12,268 nucleotides of DNA from Spirochaetaceae bacterium (GCA_031278295.1 JAITKQ010000018.1:1-12268), one strand, 5' to 3'; shown: positions 6,957-12,268, numbered from the stretch's first letter. Translations and numbers: made by a program. The notes: generated by a model from the letters alone, not told the origin.

Positions 6957-7046
6957 CTACTTGTTTTTATGGCGATTTTTTCTTAGTTTCTTTTTACGCT
7001 TATGGGTCGCGATTTTTCTAAGTTTGCGTTTTCTTCCGCAGGGCAC
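6957..7046 (-). CDS. COX24/AURKAIP1-domain small basic protein, likely ribosome-associated
   Basis: A 29-codon gene, too short for usual ORF cut-offs. The product is almost entirely Lys/Arg: PCGRKRKLRKIATHKRK (2-18) and KKLRKNRHKNK (19-29). This closely follows the conserved pattern of the bacterial AURKAIP1/COX24 family, recalled as GKKRKRHKMATHKRKKRLRKNRHK in Bacteroidetes-type members with about one difference in three. The family is related to a mitochondrial small-subunit ribosomal protein and is thought to be a ribosomal component. The GTG start at 7046 is backed by a strong GAGAGGAG Shine-Dalgarno seven bases upstream and by a promoter at 7123-7095. The TAG stop is at 6957. It stands upstream of dxs on the same strand. 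Confidence 0.85.
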   Translation of the reverse strand: MPCGRKRKLRKIATHKRKKKLRKNRHKNK

Positions 7047-7094
7047 GTAAAGCTCCTCTCTAGTTTGTTTCAGCCTTTAAAAGCCGATTTTTTC

Positions 7095-7123
7095 ATTTTA
7101 TAATATATTTTTGTAACAATCAA
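7095..7123 (-). promoter_or_regulatory. Probable promoter of the COX24-like gene and dxs
   Basis: On the minus strand TTGATT (7123-7118) and TAAAAT (7100-7095) are separated by exactly 17 bases in a very AT-rich setting. The -10 matches five of six consensus bases and the -35 four. The predicted leader to the GTG at 7046 is about 40 bases. Confidence 0.55.
7099..7104 (+). promoter_or_regulatory. Candidate -10 box for the aldo/keto reductase-glmS unit
   Basis: A perfect TATAAT reads on the plus strand at 7099-7104 and partly overlaps the -10 of the divergent minus-strand promoter. The best spaced -35 (TTTAAA, 7076-7081) is poor, so this is a candidate only. If real, transcription in the two directions would compete. 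Confidence 0.35.
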
Positions 7124-7200
7124 GTGGCCTTTACAATTACCCGAAAACTGAATAGGCTGGACGTAAGACTTTCACGTAAATCGAAGGTAGGTTTGGGAAA

Positions 7201-8241
7201 ATGACGGTAAAATTGGGGCGCACGGGGCTTGTCGTAAACAAAACAGGTTTCGGGGCGCTGCCGGTACAGCGACGGACGGTCAACGAGGCCGTGCGGATAC
7301 TGCGCGGGGCATTTGACGCCGGCATAAACTATTTTGATACGGCAAGGATGTATACGGACAGTGAAGAAAAGATAGGACTTGCCTTAGGTTCAGTACGCGA
7401 ACAAATAATTATAGCGACCAAGAATACCGCCGCAAATGGCCGGGAAATGCGTTCACAACTGGAAACGAGTCTCGGTTTTTTGAAAACCGACTATATAGAC
7501 GTTTATCAGTTTCATAACCACGAAAAGTATCCGCGGCCGGACGACGGTACGGGTCTTTACGAGGCGATGCTGGAAGCGAAACAGGCCGGAAAGGTACGTT
7601 TTATCGGTATAACGAATCACAGGATAGACGTGGCCTTTGACGCGGTGCGGAGCGGCCTATACGACACGATGCAGTTTCCGTTCAGCTATATTTCAGGCGA
7701 AAAGGAAAACGGCCTGGTAAAACTCTGCGCCGAAACGGGTACAGGTTTTATCGCTATGAAGGCGCTGTGCGGAGGACTTTTAAACGACATCGGGGCGGCG
7801 TCCGCGTTTATGAATACCCAGTCACACGTCGTGCCGATCTGGGGTATCCAGAGCATGGACGAGCTTGAAGAGTTAAAGGCCGCCATGCAAAACGAGGGCG
7901 GCCCGAATCCCGCTCAATCCCTGCGGATTGAGCGGGATCGCGCCGAGCTCCGGGGTACTTTTTGCAGAAGCTGCGGGTACTGCCTGCCCTGCCCCGCCGG
8001 TATACCGATATTTAACTGTGCACGTATGTCTCTGCTTTTGCGCCGTAGCCCGCCGGCGCAGTGGCTTACGGAACATTGGCGGCGGGAGATGGAAAAAATC
8101 AGGGACTGCGAGGACTGCGGGCATTGCAGGGAACACTGTCCCTACGGCATCGACGCGCCGGCCCTGCTCAAAAAAAACTATGAGGACTATCAAACTTTTT
8201 TACGGGAGGATAAATTGTGTGTGGAATCACAGGCTATATAG
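7201..8241 (+). CDS. Aldo/keto reductase with C-terminal 2x[4Fe-4S] domain
   Basis: The 346-residue protein joins an aldo/keto reductase barrel to a ferredoxin-like tail. The AKR catalytic tetrad is visible: Asp46 and Tyr51 in FDTARMY, Lys74 in IATKN, and His105 in FHNH. Two four-cysteine motifs follow: CRSCGYCLPCP (Cys255, 258, 261, 264) and CEDCGHCREHCP (Cys303, 306, 309, 313), each able to hold a [4Fe-4S] cluster. Such fused AKRs are common in anaerobes and their physiological substrates are mostly unknown. The ATG start gives a normal N-terminus (VKLGRTGL); a weak purine-rich ribosome site lies upstream. A 14-bp perfect palindrome (7907-7938) sits in the variable stretch just before the first cluster. 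The last 25 bases overlap the start of glmS, which suggests translational coupling. Confidence 0.92.
   Translation: MTVKLGRTGLVVNKTGFGALPVQRRTVNEAVRILRGAFDAGINYFDTARMYTDSEEKIGLALGSVREQIIIATKNTAANGREMRSQLETSLGFLKTDYIDVYQFHNHEKYPRPDDGTGLYEAMLEAKQAGKVRFIGITNHRIDVAFDAVRSGLYDTMQFPFSYISGEKENGLVKLCAETGTGFIAMKALCGGLLNDIGAASAFMNTQSHVVPIWGIQSMDELEELKAAMQNEGGPNPAQSLRIERDRAELRGTFCRSCGYCLPCPAGIPIFNCARMSLLLRRSPPAQWLTEHWRREMEKIRDCEDCGHCREHCPYGIDAPALLKKNYEDYQTFLREDKLCVESQAI
7907..7938. repeat. 14-bp perfect palindrome inside the aldo/keto reductase gene
   Basis: ATCCCGCTCAATCC and GGATTGAGCGGGAT flank a CTGC loop. It encodes the variable joint between the AKR barrel and the Fe-S tail. This is the longest perfect short-loop stem I found in the window. 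Confidence 0.92.
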
Positions 8242-10061
8242 GGTACGATGAGGCGGCCCCGCTGCTGATAAGGGCCCTGAAAAAACTTGAATACCGGGGC
8301 TACGATTCGGCCGGGGTGGCGGTAATAGACAATGAAAGAATTTTTGTCAGGAAAATGAAGGGGCAGATAAAGCTGCTGGACGAATCCCTGTTGTCATTTC
8401 CGCTGGGCGGCAAGGCCGGAATAGGACATACCCGCTGGGCTACACATGGCGAACCGTCCGACATAAATTCCCACCCCCATACCGATTCTGAGGGGCGCAT
8501 AGCGATTGTGCACAACGGCATCGTCGAAAATTACATAAAACTCAAACAATGGCTACAGGGCCGCGGCGTTGTATTTCGCAGCGATACCGATACGGAAGTG
8601 ATTGTCCACATAATAAATTATTTTTACCGTGGTAACGGGGGCGGGCTGCTGGATGCCCTTATCGAAACGTTAAAGCTGTTAAACGGTTCTTACGCGCTTG
8701 CCATTGTATCCGCCGACTATCCGGACAGAATCATAGCGGCGCGCAAGGGCAGCCCCCTTATAGCCGGAGTCGGGAAAACCGGCTCTTTCATAGCGTCCGA
8801 TATACCCGCGCTGCTTGAACATACCCGCGATGTTATTTTCCTGGAAGACGGCGAGATTGCCGTACTGTACCGCGATCATATAGAACTTCGCGGCAGCGAA
8901 GGCGAGGCGCTTAAACGCGAGACGACGCATATAGAATGGGACATAGAGAGTGCCGAAAAGGGCGGTTACCCTCATTTTATGCTAAAAGAAATTTTTGAGC
9001 AGCCAAAGGCCATGTCGGACGCGCTGGGGCCCCGCCTGAAAAAAGACTCGGCTTCCAATACAATTATTGATTTTGACGAAGTTAAACTGGATGAAAGGTG
9101 GACTCAGGCGCGTCGCATACTGTTTGTAGCGTGCGGTACGGCCTACCACGCCGGAATAATCGGCAAGTACGCGCTTGAACATTTTGCGCGTATCCCTGTA
9201 GAGGTTGACATTGCGTCCGAATACCGCTACCGCAGACCTGTCTTTGACAAAAATGACATTGTTATTGTGATAAGCCAGTCCGGGGAAACGGCTGACACGC
9301 TTGCGGCCATGCGGCTGGCAAAACAGAACGGCTCCCGCGTATTCGCGATTACCAACGTGCCTGGTTCGACATTGTCGCGTGAGGCGGATACCGTTGTGTA
9401 CACTTACGCGGGGCCCGAAATAGCCGTCGCCTCGACAAAGGCCTTTACGACACAGGTGGTGTGCATATACCTTTTGGCGCTTGAACTGGGCCGCCTCCGC
9501 GGACAGATTTCCGCTCAGGACTACCAACGGTATGTCGCCGCGCTTTCCGCAATACCAAAACAGGCGCGTCAAATACTTGACAAAAAAGAATCGATTCAGC
9601 GTTTGGCATCACGACAATTCAACAAGACAAAGATGTTTTTCATGGGCAGGCAGTTTGATTATCCGGTAAGCATGGAGAGCGCTCTCAAACTAAAAGAGAT
9701 AAGTTACACGCACTCCGAAGCCTTTGCCGCCGGCGAACTGAAGCACGGTCCGATAGCACTCGTAGATTCCGACACACTCGTGGTAACCTTTGCAACGCAA
9801 AAGGCGCTGTTTGAAAAGATGATATCCAACATACGCGAGGTTACATCGCGCGGGGCGGCCTCCCTCGTGATAACGTGGGAAGGCGTTGATTTTTTCGACA
9901 CGGTGAGCGATGAAATTTTTACCCTTCCGGAAACGGAAGATAGTTTTTCCCCGTTGCTTGCCGTGATACCGGCCCAGTTGTTTGCGTACTACTGCGCGGT
10001 ACAACACGGGAACACCCCGGACAAACCGCGCAACCTGGCAAAAAGCGTCACTGTTGAATGA
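8217..10061 (+). CDS. glmS: Glutamine--fructose-6-phosphate aminotransferase (isomerizing)
   Basis: GlmS makes glucosamine-6-phosphate from fructose-6-phosphate and glutamine, the entry step to UDP-GlcNAc, peptidoglycan and glycolipids. The 614-residue length is standard. The class II glutaminase domain begins CGITGYIG, with Cys2 as nucleophile exposed after Met removal, and shows EYRGYDSAG, GHTRWATHG (70-78) and HNGIVENY. Two SIS sugar-isomerase domains follow, with ACGTAYHAG (305-313), SQSGETADT (353-361) and ESALKLKEISY. The C-terminus NLAKSVTVE carries the catalytic lysine (609). The start is GTG at 8217, fixed by Cys2 and by GGGAGGA seven bases upstream. It lies inside the end of the aldo/keto reductase gene. 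No glmS ribozyme precedes it, since the upstream DNA is coding. Confidence 0.97.
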   Translation: MCGITGYIGYDEAAPLLIRALKKLEYRGYDSAGVAVIDNERIFVRKMKGQIKLLDESLLSFPLGGKAGIGHTRWATHGEPSDINSHPHTDSEGRIAIVHNGIVENYIKLKQWLQGRGVVFRSDTDTEVIVHIINYFYRGNGGGLLDALIETLKLLNGSYALAIVSADYPDRIIAARKGSPLIAGVGKTGSFIASDIPALLEHTRDVIFLEDGEIAVLYRDHIELRGSEGEALKRETTHIEWDIESAEKGGYPHFMLKEIFEQPKAMSDALGPRLKKDSASNTIIDFDEVKLDERWTQARRILFVACGTAYHAGIIGKYALEHFARIPVEVDIASEYRYRRPVFDKNDIVIVISQSGETADTLAAMRLAKQNGSRVFAITNVPGSTLSREADTVVYTYAGPEIAVASTKAFTTQVVCIYLLALELGRLRGQISAQDYQRYVAALSAIPKQARQILDKKESIQRLASRQFNKTKMFFMGRQFDYPVSMESALKLKEISYTHSEAFAAGELKHGPIALVDSDTLVVTFATQKALFEKMISNIREVTSRGAASLVITWEGVDFFDTVSDEIFTLPETEDSFSPLLAVIPAQLFAYYCAVQHGNTPDKPRNLAKSVTVE

Positions 10062-10063
10062 TA

Positions 10064-10077
10064 GGGGGGGGGGGGGG
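10064..10077. repeat. 14-G homopolymer after glmS
   Basis: An uninterrupted run of 14 G begins two bases after the glmS stop codon. Poly-G runs are known slippage sites in treponemes. Here it lies between two convergent genes. Confidence 0.95.
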
Positions 10078-10081
10078 CCTC

Positions 10082-10101
10082 CCATGGCGGTCCATGGCGG
10101 T
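10082..10101. repeat. Two tandem copies of CCATGGCGGT
   Basis: Two identical 10-bp units abut directly (10082-10091 and 10092-10101), just beyond the poly-G run. Together they mark a slippage-prone patch. Confidence 0.9.
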
Positions 10102-10215
10102 TATGATTGACAGCACGACAACAAACAAGGGGAGCACGATGCCGGGTATGACCGTTAATACCCTGTATGTCTTGTCGTTTCGCAATGGGGCTTTAGCTTA
10201 TCGCTTTTAAGCCAC

Positions 10216-10266
10216 AAAAACCGCAAGACTCATCCGCTAAGCGCAGGTTAGCGGATGAGCAAGCGG
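10216..10266 (-). terminator. Rho-independent-like terminator of the DUF4418 operon
   Basis: On the minus strand CTCATCCGCTAA (10259-10248) pairs perfectly with TTAGCGGATGAG (10240-10229). An outer CCGC/GCGG pairing extends the stem and a run of five T follows at 10220-10216. It lies about 64 bases after the DUF4418 stop. On the plus strand there is no T-run, so it would not clearly stop glmS transcripts. Confidence 0.65.
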
Positions 10267-10282
10267 CTTGTTGAACAAGTCT

Positions 10283-10334
10283 AATGATTTAGCAGGCCTC
10301 TCCGCGGCAGACCGGCGGCCTTCCTTAAATCATT
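10283..10334. repeat. Inverted repeat overlapping the DUF4418 stop codon
   Basis: AATGATTTA (10283-10291) pairs with TAAATCATT (10326-10334), with an inner AGGCC/GGCCT pairing. The DUF4418 TGA lies in one arm, so the mRNA would fold right at its stop codon. Confidence 0.7.
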
Positions 10335-10728
10335 CCTTCCTGCGGGCGAGCCGGATCGCGTACACCGCCGATCCTGTCAGCAGCAGAATGCCAATGACGG
10401 TAATAGACGGAAAGGTGATTTTGCGGCAAGCCATACTGTGCATGGGGCAGCCGCCGATCAGGACATGCGGGATCAGCAGAGCAAGTACGCCGGAAAGGAA
10501 AATCCCGATAGTCAGCCCCAGCCTTGTCTTAGGATCGGCAAAAAAGACAGAGGCTATACCGAGGGCGGCGATTAAGGCGCCAACGCCGATCTCCGCCTGC
10601 GCGGACCAATGGCATTTCATCAACATATCCCCCACGACAGGGCATACCTTGAACAGAAATTGAGGCCCCAGCGCGATAAGCAGTCCAAAAACAAGCGCGC
10701 CACCGCCCAAAATTATACGTTTTTTCAT
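10330..10728 (-). CDS. DUF4418 family membrane protein
   Basis: A 132-residue protein with four predicted membrane helices (about 5-23, 44-64, 69-92 and 108-126). It fits the DUF4418 family: a Cys-Pro after helix 1 (Cys29), then MKCHWSAQAEIG (Cys39, His40), and between helices 3 and 4 GGCPMHSMACRKITFPS (Cys94, Cys101). The conserved Cys/His/Met residues around the membrane surface could bind a metal or form disulfides, but no function is established. The ATG at 10728 has a strong AGGAGGT site six bases upstream. It is the last gene of a three-gene operon, 15 bases after the substrate-binding protein, and is followed by a terminator-like hairpin (10266-10216). Its stop codon lies inside one arm of a further inverted repeat. 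Confidence 0.8.
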   Translation of the reverse strand: MKKRIILGGGALVFGLLIALGPQFLFKVCPVVGDMLMKCHWSAQAEIGVGALIAALGIASVFFADPKTRLGLTIGIFLSGVLALLIPHVLIGGCPMHSMACRKITFPSITVIGILLLTGSAVYAIRLARRKE

Positions 10729-10743
10729 ACGATACCTCCTGTA

Positions 10744-11337
10744 TTATTCAACTTTTCCCCGTTCTATGACTACGGCCTCCGGGCCGGCGGTACGGCCGTA
10801 CACCGGACGCAGGGTCGCTTCATAATCTTTGTGAAAAAAATCAGCCTCTATGCGGCGGTTTATTACATCGTTCAGCCAGAGCAAAAGTTCGCTGTTACCC
10901 TTCCTGACCGCAGGGGCGATGAGGTCTTCTCCGTCTTTCCGGTAGGGCAGCGCAAATTCCGCCAGCGCGTTTTCTTCAGGGCCGGGGGCAAAGCCCGGCA
11001 GCACGATGTCCACCTGATCGCTTTCAAGGTAGTCCAGCCAGTTTTCACGGTTTACCGGCACGAGGCGCAGGTATTTTTCCTTGCCGTCCAGTATTTCTTT
11101 GGCGATGCGGCGGGCAAAGTATACGTCATAGCCCTGCCACCTTCCGTCGGCATCCACATAACTAAAGGGGGCCTTATCCTCCGGGACGCCGATTCGCACA
11201 ACTTCCCGCAGGTGAATCCGGTGGACCGCCACAAGGTCGTGGTCATTGAAGGGCGCGTCCGATTCCTGCCCGCCGTTGGCAAAGAGGGGAAGCGCCGCTA
11301 TGGTTAAAATCAAAAGAGACGTGAGTCTTTTACGCAT
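10744..11337 (-). CDS. Short periplasmic solute-binding protein (SBP family 3-like), apparently lacking lobe II
   Basis: The 197-residue product starts with a signal peptide (MRKRLTSLLILTIAALPLFA) ending before NGGQES; there is no lipobox Cys, so it is probably a free periplasmic protein. Residues 44-118 resemble the first lobe of an amino-acid-type SBP: VVRIGVPEDKAPFSYVD, WQGYDVYFARRIAKEI, then DQVDIVLPGF. Residues 128-160 jump from FALPY straight to LIAPAVRKGNSELLLWLNDVIN, which in full-length relatives comes after the second lobe. Family members run about 240-280 residues, so some 80 residues appear missing in frame. The usual ligand-binding arginine region after the hinge is replaced by GPEENAL. 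ATG 11337 has a strong AAGGAGGGAG site. No ABC permease or ATPase is adjacent. The family call is by motif recall. Confidence 0.75.
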   Translation of the reverse strand: MRKRLTSLLILTIAALPLFANGGQESDAPFNDHDLVAVHRIHLREVVRIGVPEDKAPFSYVDADGRWQGYDVYFARRIAKEILDGKEKYLRLVPVNRENWLDYLESDQVDIVLPGFAPGPEENALAEFALPYRKDGEDLIAPAVRKGNSELLLWLNDVINRRIEADFFHKDYEATLRPVYGRTAGPEAVVIERGKVE

Positions 11338-11350
11338 GGACACTCCCTCC

Positions 11351-11815
11351 TTACCGGGCGCGGGTGAAGGTAACCGGATTTTCCGGCAAAGCGCCCATCC
11401 GGTGTCCACCGGATGGCGCGTGTTCCGCCGCAACGTGTTCGCCGGCCTCATGTTTTTCGCTATGATGACGGGGCCTTAAGGTAAAGGTTTTGCCGCTGAA
11501 CGTGTACGTGTAGGAGGCGGTCTCCCCGCTTCCTTCTTTGGTCGCGGTAAGGGCGCCGTCCTTTACCTCGTAGCGGTACACGCCCCGGTCGAGGGCTTCG
11601 CCGTGGTGGACATGCCAAAAGTGGAACGTGCCGTCATTGCCGAATTCCCAGCGGTCGTACATGTTGTTCCGCCGGGGAGCGTTCCAGTTTTTGCCCGCGA
11701 ATACGTCAAGGCCCTGTGCCGCCAGTTCCGCATAGTTTTCGCCGGTGGTAGCGCAGGCTGCAAAGGCAAGGCTTAAAACCAATGCGGCAAGAATTCCTAA
11801 ATTGTAGTTACGCAT
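11351..11815 (-). CDS. Histidine-rich secreted lipoprotein (hypothetical)
   Basis: A 154-residue protein with a clear lipoprotein signal: hydrophobic residues 7-20 ending LAFAAC, with Cys21 as lipidation site. The mature domain has aromatic beta-like stretches (WEFGNDGTFHFWHVHHG at 56-72, SYTYTFSGKTFTL at 101-113) that resemble the small beta-barrel or lipocalin-like domains of other spirochaete lipoproteins; I do not recognise a named family. The tail (117-138) has six histidines, including HHSEKHEAGEH, which could bind Zn, Cu or Ni. The ATG at 11815 has AAGGAGA at good spacing. It is the first gene of the operon with the short SBP (13-base gap) and DUF4418. A 12-bp hairpin (11391-11419) lies in the tail's coding sequence. 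Confidence 0.8.
   Translation of the reverse strand: MRNYNLGILAALVLSLAFAACATTGENYAELAAQGLDVFAGKNWNAPRRNNMYDRWEFGNDGTFHFWHVHHGEALDRGVYRYEVKDGALTATKEGSGETASYTYTFSGKTFTLRPRHHSEKHEAGEHVAAEHAPSGGHRMGALPENPVTFTRAR
11391..11419. repeat. 12-bp hairpin in the lipoprotein tail coding region
   Basis: GCGC plus CATCCGGT pairs with ACCGGATG plus GCGC around a four-base loop, with one bulged C at 11395. It encodes the segment just after the His-rich tail. Confidence 0.85.
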
Positions 11816-11839
11816 AAATTCTCCTTATGTTTGAGGCTT

Positions 11840-11878
11840 GAGCTTGTTCCAAAACCCGGTTGGTTTTGTACCAAGCTC
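11840..11878. repeat. Spacer hairpin A
   Basis: GAGCTTG-TTCC-AAAACC pairs with GGTTTTG-TACC-AAGCTC, 17 positions with a few mismatches and a five-base loop. It lies in the leader of the lipoprotein operon. Confidence 0.7.
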
Positions 11879-11881
11879 TTA

Positions 11882-11906
11882 GAAAAAACGGTAAGTCCGG
11901 TTTTTC
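11882..11906. terminator. Bidirectional terminator-like hairpin
   Basis: GAAAAAACGG and CCGGTTTTTC flank a five-base loop with one mismatch. The stem ends in T-runs on both strands (five T on plus, six T on minus). The stem is short and A/T-rich, so function is uncertain. Confidence 0.4.
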
Positions 11907-11922
11907 CACTAAATTCAAGGAA

Positions 11923-11953
11923 GCTGTTCCAAAAGCTGAAGTTTTGGAACAGC
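11923..11953. repeat. Spacer hairpin B (12-bp perfect)
   Basis: GCTGTTCCAAAA and TTTTGGAACAGC flank a seven-base loop. It shares the core TTCCAAAA with hairpin A and, with one change, with hairpin C. Confidence 0.85.
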
Positions 11954-11956
11954 CTC

Positions 11957-11987
11957 GCTTTCCCAAAATTTCAGTTTTTGGAAAAGC
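11957..11987. repeat. Spacer hairpin C
   Basis: GCTTTCCCAAAA and TTTTGGAAAAGC pair with one mismatch around a short loop. It starts three bases after hairpin B. Confidence 0.75.
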
Positions 11988-11995
11988 AACCGTAG

Positions 11996-12047
11996 GTCTG
12001 TCCGCAAAGTCGCAAACGTAGTTTGCGCACCGACGTTATAGACAGAC
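11996..12047. repeat. Spacer hairpin D (nested three-tier stem)
   Basis: GTCTGTC (11996-12002) pairs with GACAGAC (12041-12047). GTCG pairs with CGAC inside that, and GCAAAC/GTTTGC closes a GTA loop at the centre. The nested form resembles a structured RNA more than a simple terminator. The remaining bases up to 12085 hold only an A/T-rich imperfect repeat after the upstream stop codon. Confidence 0.7.
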
Positions 12048-12085
12048 ACTATTTACTCCGGGAAAAATGAAAAGGTTGCATTTTT

Positions 12086-12268
12086 TCAGGGCCGGTCTGT
12101 TTCTTTCATTTTGTCCGTATCGCAGAGGCATATTTTTGTTCCGCAGCAGATTTTTATGCCCACCCTGGAGGGGAGGCAGGCGCCGGTTGCCAGCGCGGTT
12201 ATATAGTTGACGGAAAAGAAAATCAGGACTGCGGAACAGGCCGCCAGAGCCCAGCGGACGGCCCTGGA
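12086..12268 (-). CDS. C-terminal fragment of an unrecognised membrane protein (runs off window edge)
   Basis: An open minus-strand frame enters at the window's end and stops at TGA 12088-12086, giving the last 60 residues. It contains one strong membrane helix (about residues 6-29 of the fragment, WALAACSAVLIFFSVNYITA) and then a Cys-rich tail with CLPSR, ICCGTKICLCD and a charged end. Five cysteines in 20 residues after a helix suggest metal binding or disulfides. It is upstream of, and on the same strand as, the lipoprotein operon. No family is recognised, and the frame is called from protein-like composition only. Confidence 0.55.
   Translation of the reverse strand, partial: SRAVRWALAACSAVLIFFSVNYITALATGACLPSRVGIKICCGTKICLCDTDKMKETDRP

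Noticed and set aside
8100..8217. glmS ribozyme or riboswitch upstream of glmS
   Set aside because: The DUF upstream is coding sequence for the Fe-S tail of the aldo/keto reductase, leaving no untranslated room.
8982..9572. 196-codon minus-strand frame inside glmS
   Set aside because: It lies wholly antisense to conserved SIS-domain codons of glmS.
10094..10210. 38-codon plus-strand ORF beginning in the second tandem repeat
   Set aside because: It has no ribosome site, is Thr/Ser/Gly-rich without a recognisable pattern, and its start codon comes from the repeat.
10609..11307. 232-codon plus-strand frame opposite the DUF4418 and binding-protein genes
   Set aside because: It spans two well-supported genes with strong ribosome sites on the opposite strand.
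12067..12268. Plus-strand ATG with a signal-peptide-like start (MKRLHFF)
   Set aside because: There is no ribosome site, it soon becomes Arg/Pro-rich, and it stops within the window. The opposite frame has better protein-like composition.
1..12268. CRISPR array, insertion sequence or integrase
   Set aside because: No regularly spaced direct repeats, transposase or recombinase motifs were found. The hairpins are single or loosely related and lack spacer-repeat periodicity.

Overview
The window looks like chromosomal DNA from a free-living or gut-associated anaerobic spirochaete, most likely a Treponema relative of the termite-gut type. This is inference. It rests on an [FeFe]-hydrogenase maturase (HydF), a periplasmic binding protein whose signal peptide ends in a treponeme-like 'FANGGQES' stretch, a tiny COX24-type basic protein, oxygen-sensitive Fe-S proteins, and moderately high GC coding sequence separated by AT-rich, hairpin-rich spacers. 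No phage, transposase or CRISPR signal was seen.

Layout: (1) 1-202 is a hairpin-bearing spacer with a good -35 box, leading into tRNA-Ala(GGC) and, 20 bases later, hydF (297-1499, plus). (2) From 7046 down to 1510 everything reads on the minus strand: a 29-codon COX24/AURKAIP1-like gene, dxs, a lipoprotein-like Pfam Aminopep (DUF2265) metallopeptidase, a previously unlisted 45-aa ORF, a NifU-domain Fe-S scaffold, a NusG domain II protein, and a Gx-type (heptaprenyl diphosphate synthase component I-like) membrane protein with an extra C-terminal membrane domain. The Gx gene and hydF converge with only 10 bases between their stop codons. (3) 7201-10061 (plus) holds an Fe-S aldo/keto reductase whose end overlaps the start of glmS. 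(4) 10062-10329 is a convergent spacer with a 14-G run, a 10-bp tandem repeat and stacked hairpins, one of them a likely minus-strand terminator. (5) 11815-10330 (minus) is a tight three-gene operon: His-rich lipoprotein, a very short substrate-binding protein that seems to lack its second lobe, and a DUF4418 membrane protein. (6) 11816-12085 is a spacer carrying a row of related hairpins. (7) 12086-12268 is the C-terminal end of an unrecognised membrane protein.

Working together: HydF, the NifU-domain protein and the two-cluster aldo/keto reductase fit an Fe-S-rich anaerobic metabolism. Dxs starts the MEP isoprenoid pathway, and GlmS supplies glucosamine-6-phosphate for peptidoglycan. NusG-II and Gx proteins are commonly adjacent in anaerobes and are suspected, not proven, to belong to envelope redox or transport systems.

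The strongest unexplained signals are an excess of long, short-loop perfect palindromes, several inside genes and mostly at linkers or C-termini, and the lipoprotein/mini-binding-protein/DUF4418 cassette, which may be an undescribed metal- or small-ligand-handling unit.
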